Assembly: GCA_963763575.1 (NCBI GenBank)
Contig: CAVXPD010000001.1
Coordinates: 248,001 to 312,000, forward strand
Reading direction: 5' to 3'
Length of the DNA stretch: 64,000 nt
DNA from: Bog-473 sp963763575
GTDB taxonomy: Bacteria; Actinomycetota; Acidimicrobiia; Acidimicrobiales; RAAP-2
The notes under the pieces are model-generated. The model was given only the letters and a program-made list of their open reading frames with translations. It did not search any database and was not told the DNA's origin. Each line of letters opens with the position of its first letter. Position 1 is the stretch's first letter. Of the stretch, positions 59,946-64,000 are shown one piece after another. The translations under genes were made by a program, and so were the position numbers.

Positions 59946-61814
59946 ATGTCAGAAGTCCGTGCCCCCATCTCCTCCTCCCGCATCGCCACCGGAGACATCG
60001 CACGTCACTCCTTCGCCATCACCCGGCGGGGCTTCGACCCCGACGAGGTGCGCTCGTACCTGCAGTCGGTGTCCCGCAGCGTGGAGGCGCTCGAGGAGCA
60101 CGAGCAGGAGTTGCGTGACGCCCTGGCGGCCGCGGAGGAGCGGGCGGCCCACCCCGTGATCGACGAGGCGACCCTCACCGCGTCGCTCGGTCAGCACAGT
60201 GCGCAGATTCTGCGCCATGCCCACGAGGAGGCGGCCAGGATCGTGGCACAGGCCCAGGAGGGGGCGGCGATGCTGTTGCGCGAGACGCAGCTTCAGGTCG
60301 AGGAACTGCAGGAGAACACTGAGGCGTCGGCGGCCGAGCGCGTGGCCCAGGTCGAGCTGCTGGTCGCGAACGCACATCAAGAGGCGCGTGAGGAGAGCGA
60401 GCGGATCCTCGCCGACGGGGTGTCCCAGGGCGAAGCGGTCATCGCACGCGCCAAGGACGAGGGCCGGACGTTGCTCGAGCACGTGCAAGAGACGCGCCGG
60501 CGTGTCCTGGCCGACCTGGCGTCGCGGCGCCGCGCGCTCGGGATCCAGATCGAGCAGCTCCGCGCCGCGCGCGACGAGATGGGGACGGCGGTGCACGGGG
60601 TGCGCGACCGGGTGGACGGGATTCTGTCCCAACTCGACCGCACCGATGACGAAGCGCGGGCCGCGGCACTGGCGGTGAGCGAGCACTACCGGCTGCACGG
60701 CGGTGAGCCCGAAGCCCCCGGCGAGGCGGACGAGGCGCTCGAAACCGGTGCCGCGGGTGGGCTCCGCGCGGACACGGTCGGCGACGTCACCGGGGACGGG
60801 CCCGACGGGGCCCCGACCGCCCTCATCCGGGTCGAGGAAATGGACACGCCGGCCACCGATGCAGCCGCGCCGCCCGCTGCGCCCTCAGTGGACGAGCTGT
60901 TCGCCCGGATTCGGGCCGGGGCGGCCGAGACCGGGGCAGAGGCACCCGCCGACACCCACGTGACCGACCCGGGTCCCGGGATGCCGGCCGAGGCGAGCGC
61001 CGACGCGGAGTCCCAGGCGCCGGCGGTTCCCGAAGCGGCGACCGCGGCGGCGACCGCGGCGGACCTTGTGGACGCGACGCAGGCGATGCCGGTGGTGGGG
61101 GCGATGGACGCGACGCAGGCGGTGCCCGTGGTGGGGGCCATGGACGCGGCAGCCGAGCCGGAGGAGCCCGCGATCCCGCCCGGGCCCGACGACCCGCTCA
61201 TTGCCCGGCGCGACGAGCTGCTCGGCCCCGTCACCGCGCGCCTCAGTCGCACGGTGAAGCGCACACTGGGTGACGACCAGAACCGACTGCTCGACCGCAT
61301 CCGCAGCGCGAAATCGATGAGCGTCGAGGAGTTGCTCGGTTCCGAGGACGAGCAGCTGGCGCTCTTCGCGACGGCGGTGCGCGGGCAGCTGGCGGAGGCG
61401 TTCAGCGCCGGGACGATGTTCGCCGGGGCCGGAGCGGCGGCCATTCCCGAAGGCGAGGCGGTGGACCGCTCATGTTCGGGACTGTCCCGCGTCGTGGTGA
61501 CGATGCTGCGGCGGCGCATGGAGGAGGGGAGCGAGGAGCCCGGCGACCGAGTCGGGGCGGCGTTCCGGGAGTGGCGTGGCGAGCGGGTGGAGCGGTTGGC
61601 GGGTGACTACGCGACGCAAGCGTTCTCGGCGGGGGTGACGGCGGCCGGCCCGGATCGGAAGCTGCGCTGGGTCGTGACGAACGAGGGATGTTCGGACTGC
61701 GCCGACAACGAGCTGGCCGGCGCGGTGAGCGCGTACGAGTCGTTCCCCACCGGACACCTCCACCCGCCGGCGCACTCCGGCTGTCGCTGTCTGGTGGCGC
61801 CCGCAGACGCCTGA
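59946..61814 (+). CDS. DivIVA-like coiled-coil protein with C-terminal Cys/His-rich head-morphogenesis-like tail
   Basis: A 622-aa protein. The N-terminus (HSFAITRRGFDPDEVRSYLQ) is the DivIVA membrane-targeting signature. A long coiled coil follows (about residues 35-230), then a Pro/Ala-rich linker with a near-duplicate DATQAMPVVGAMDATQAVPV. The C-terminal ~90 residues include VVTNEGCSDCADNELAGAVS and PTGHLHPPAHSGCRCLVAPA, which look like the Cys/His tail of phage Mu-F-type minor head proteins (C..C..HPP.H..CRC). The combination is unusual. ATG 59946 is 10 bp after the PDZ/Lon stop, so they are cotranscribed. Confidence 0.8.
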   Translation: MSEVRAPISSSRIATGDIARHSFAITRRGFDPDEVRSYLQSVSRSVEALEEHEQELRDALAAAEERAAHPVIDEATLTASLGQHSAQILRHAHEEAARIVAQAQEGAAMLLRETQLQVEELQENTEASAAERVAQVELLVANAHQEAREESERILADGVSQGEAVIARAKDEGRTLLEHVQETRRRVLADLASRRRALGIQIEQLRAARDEMGTAVHGVRDRVDGILSQLDRTDDEARAAALAVSEHYRLHGGEPEAPGEADEALETGAAGGLRADTVGDVTGDGPDGAPTALIRVEEMDTPATDAAAPPAAPSVDELFARIRAGAAETGAEAPADTHVTDPGPGMPAEASADAESQAPAVPEAATAAATAADLVDATQAMPVVGAMDATQAVPVVGAMDAAAEPEEPAIPPGPDDPLIARRDELLGPVTARLSRTVKRTLGDDQNRLLDRIRSAKSMSVEELLGSEDEQLALFATAVRGQLAEAFSAGTMFAGAGAAAIPEGEAVDRSCSGLSRVVVTMLRRRMEEGSEEPGDRVGAAFREWRGERVERLAGDYATQAFSAGVTAAGPDRKLRWVVTNEGCSDCADNELAGAVSAYESFPTGHLHPPAHSGCRCLVAPADA

Positions 61815-61889
61815 GCTGCTCTTTTCGGGACCGCCGCGCCACGGGGCGCGCCGTTGGGTCCCAGGTAGCGGACGTTAGGCTCCCACTCC

Positions 61890-64000
61890 GTGCGAATCCC
61901 CAGCGATCTGCCCGCTGACCCCAAGCCGCGCCGGCGACACCGCGCCCGGTGGTGGATTCTCGGCGTCGTCGTCGTGCTGATCATCCTGCTGGTCTCGTTG
62001 CGCTCGCTGGCCAACATCTATACGGACAGCCTCTGGTTCTCCTCGGTCGGGCTGCACAACGTCTTCTCGACGCTGCTGGTGATCAAGCTCGGCCTCTTCG
62101 GCGTCTTCGGCGCCATCTTCTTTGCCGTGCTCTGGATCAACCTCATGGTCTGCGACCGCATCGCCGGGCACGACATCGTGCTGGCCCAAGAGGACGAGCT
62201 CGTGCGGCGCTACCAGCAGTACGTCCGCCCCTACTCGGGCCGCATCTACCTGGTGCTCGCGATCATCGTGGCCCTCATCGGCGCGTCGGGCACCATCAGC
62301 CAGTGGAACAACTGGATCCTGTTCCTCCACGGCGGCAACTTCGGCGTGACCGACCCGCAGTTCCACAAGGACGTCGGCTTCTACGTCTTCAAGCTCCCGT
62401 TCCTCATCTTCGTGGTCGACTGGACGCTCGCCATCCTCATCGTGACGCTGGCCATCACGCTCGTCTTCCACTACCTCAACGGAGGGATCCAGCCCCAGCG
62501 GGGATTGCCACGGGTGCGCCCTCCGGTGAAGGCGCACATCTCGGTGCTGCTGGCCCTCCTCGCGCTCGACAAGGCGGCTGGCTACGTGCTGCAGCGGTGG
62601 TCGCTCGTCAACTCGCAGGACGGCTACGTCAACGGCGCCGGCTACACCGACGTGCACGCCCGGCTCCCAGCCGAGCTGCTGCTCGTCTACGTGTCGATCT
62701 TCGCGGCGGCGATCCTGCTCTTCAACATCCGGCGACGGGGCTGGACGCTGCCCGTGCTGGCCGTCGGCATCTGGGCCTTCGTCGCCCTGGTCGTCGGCGT
62801 CATCTATCCGGCCCTGCTGCAGGCGCTCAAGGTCACGCCGGCCCAGAGCTCGCTCGAGGCCCCGTACATCCAGCGCAACATCACGGCCACCCGCGCCGCC
62901 TACGGGCTGAACGACGTGCACGTACACCAGTTCGCGGGCTCGACGAGCATCTCGACCAGCCAGACGGTGGCCAACACGGACACGATCAACAACATCCGCC
63001 AGTGGGACCCGGACCCCAGCATTTCGCTCCAGACGTTCCAGCGCCTGCAGGGGATCAAGTCGTACTACTCGTTCCCCTCGCTCGGGGTCGATCGCTACAC
63101 CCTCGACGGCCGGCTCACGCCGGTGCTCGTCGGCGTGCGCCAGATCACCACGAATGTGCCGTCGCCGTCCTGGGTGAACACCCACCTGCAGTACACGCAC
63201 GGCAACGGCCTCGCGATCGCCCAGAGCAACCAGACGACCAACAACAACCCCGTCTTCGGCGTCCAGGGGGTGCCGCCGACGTCGTCGGGCGGGTTGCCGC
63301 GCATCACGCAGTCGCAGGTCTACTTCGGGCTCGGCCAGACCGGCTACGTCGTGGCCAACACGAAGCAGGCCGAAGTCGACTACCAACAGGCGGACGGCAA
63401 CAACGTCGAGAGCCACTACAACGGCAGTGGCGGCGTGCAGCTGTCGTCGATCTTCACCCGCGCCGCCTTCGCGCTGCGACTGGGCGATTTCAACCTGTTG
63501 ATCTCCAGCCAGATCACCAACAAGTCCCGCATCATGTTCGTGCGCGACCCCGTAGCCATGGCGCAGAAGGCGGCGCCCTTCCTCAGCTTCGACCAAAACC
63601 CCTACGCAGTGATCAACGACGGGCAGATCGACTGGGTCGTGGACGGCTACACGACGACCGCCAGTTACCCGTACTCGCAGAACGCGGCCAGCCAGCAGGT
63701 GGCTATCGGGAGTCAGTTGCCCGGCAGTTACAACTACGTGCGCAACTCGGTCAAGGTGATCATCAACGCCTACACGGGGAAGATGACCTTCTACGACGCC
63801 AACCCCAAGGACCCCATTCTCCAGGCCTACGCGTCGGCCTTCCCCAACATGTTCGTGCCGCTCTCGAAGATGCCCGCACAACTGCAGGCCCACCTGCGCT
63901 ACCCGCAGGACATCTTCTCCATCCAGTCGGCTATCTACGGCCGCTACCACCTGACCAAGCCTGGCGCCTTCTACGCGGCGAGCAACGCCTGGCAGCTTTC
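61890..64000 (+). CDS. UPF0182-family membrane protein (incomplete at window end)
   Basis: More than 700 aa, cut by the window end. GTG 61890 (VRIPSDLPADPKPRRRHRAR) starts the gene. The first ~310 residues hold about seven hydrophobic helices (WWILGVVVVLIILLVSLRSL, LLVIKLGLFGVFGAIFFAVL, ISVLLALLALDKAAGYVLQR). The rest is a large outer domain (ATRAAYGLND, FQRLQGIKSYYSFPSLGVDR, QVYFGLGQTGYVVANTKQAE). Related to mycobacterial Rv3193c/UPF0182. No function is established. It follows the DivIVA-like gene by 75 bp. Confidence 0.9.
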   Translation, partial: MRIPSDLPADPKPRRRHRARWWILGVVVVLIILLVSLRSLANIYTDSLWFSSVGLHNVFSTLLVIKLGLFGVFGAIFFAVLWINLMVCDRIAGHDIVLAQEDELVRRYQQYVRPYSGRIYLVLAIIVALIGASGTISQWNNWILFLHGGNFGVTDPQFHKDVGFYVFKLPFLIFVVDWTLAILIVTLAITLVFHYLNGGIQPQRGLPRVRPPVKAHISVLLALLALDKAAGYVLQRWSLVNSQDGYVNGAGYTDVHARLPAELLLVYVSIFAAAILLFNIRRRGWTLPVLAVGIWAFVALVVGVIYPALLQALKVTPAQSSLEAPYIQRNITATRAAYGLNDVHVHQFAGSTSISTSQTVANTDTINNIRQWDPDPSISLQTFQRLQGIKSYYSFPSLGVDRYTLDGRLTPVLVGVRQITTNVPSPSWVNTHLQYTHGNGLAIAQSNQTTNNNPVFGVQGVPPTSSGGLPRITQSQVYFGLGQTGYVVANTKQAEVDYQQADGNNVESHYNGSGGVQLSSIFTRAAFALRLGDFNLLISSQITNKSRIMFVRDPVAMAQKAAPFLSFDQNPYAVINDGQIDWVVDGYTTTASYPYSQNAASQQVAIGSQLPGSYNYVRNSVKVIINAYTGKMTFYDANPKDPILQAYASAFPNMFVPLSKMPAQLQAHLRYPQDIFSIQSAIYGRYHLTKPGAFYAASNAWQL

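Noticed and set aside
61875..63950. Long open frame (691 codons) on the minus strand
   Set aside because: It is antisense to the UPF0182 gene, which has membrane helices and family motifs. GC-rich codon bias creates such shadows.

Overview
The window is GC-rich, densely coded DNA from an actinobacterium. Two WhiB-type iron-sulfur regulators, a UPF0182 membrane protein, a YlbL-type PDZ/Lon protein, a DUF2342 protein, an F420/deazaflavin-type nitroreductase-like protein, a GuaB3-type IMP dehydrogenase paralogue and an Sdh1-like succinate dehydrogenase anchor all point to Actinomycetota. The secreted proteins built from GYWLVASDGGVFAFGDA-like repeats and the general style suggest class Acidimicrobiia, but that placement is inference. 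I saw no rRNA, tRNA, CRISPR array, transposase or integrase. Most of the window reads as chromosomal core with a few accessory islands.

Layout. 0-6 kb: accessory genes (membrane SGNH hydrolase, patatin, PH-like protein, zinc-ribbon membrane protein, DUF222/HNH protein), closed by a strong hairpin at 5993-6027. 6-10 kb: methyltransferase, Nudix hydrolase, alpha/beta hydrolase, a 2-keto-4-pentenoate hydratase-like gene with a doubtful 5' end, and a Gly/Pro-rich membrane protein. 10-15.4 kb: guaB3-guaA-pcrA, a tightly packed purine and DNA-repair cluster. 15.4-19.7 kb: a secreted GH43 protein with a six-unit repeat domain, then a PhyH-like ORF that stays open into a B12-binding protein. 19.9-22.8 kb: sucCD behind an 8-bp tandem repeat, then a potassium-channel-like protein. 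22.8-23.9 kb: a frameshifted TetR gene divergent from a GNAT gene across a 22-bp palindrome.

24-28.4 kb: purN-purH-folD-cupin-metF, joining purine synthesis to one-carbon metabolism. 28.4-29.5 kb: a two-gene unit of an Arg-rich protein and a nucleotidyltransferase-fold protein. 29.6-33.9 kb: icd, mdh, an ACT protein and a Gfo/Idh/MocA oxidoreductase. 34-42.4 kb: accessory genes, including a second six-unit repeat protein, a divergent nitroreductase/TetR pair and an SDR. 42.4-47.6 kb: an SCP2-like gene and sdhBAC, divergent from a LysR regulator. 47.9-51.4 kb: an AAA ATPase/VWA pair. 51.6-54.3 kb: an epoxide-hydrolase-like protein, two WhiB genes flanking a glutamate formimidoyltransferase, and a small acidic protein.

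54.3-64 kb: an envelope-associated block of DUF2342 protein, HtrA-like protein lacking catalytic residues, MreB-like protein, HEAT-repeat protein, PDZ/Lon protein, a DivIVA-like coiled-coil protein with an unusual Cys/His tail, and UPF0182 cut by the window end. Its UPF0182/PDZ-Lon/DUF2342 content recalls a mycobacterial neighbourhood. Central metabolism is well represented: icd, sucCD, sdhABC and mdh cover four TCA steps, and the B12-binding protein next to sucCD suggests propionyl/methylmalonyl-CoA entry.
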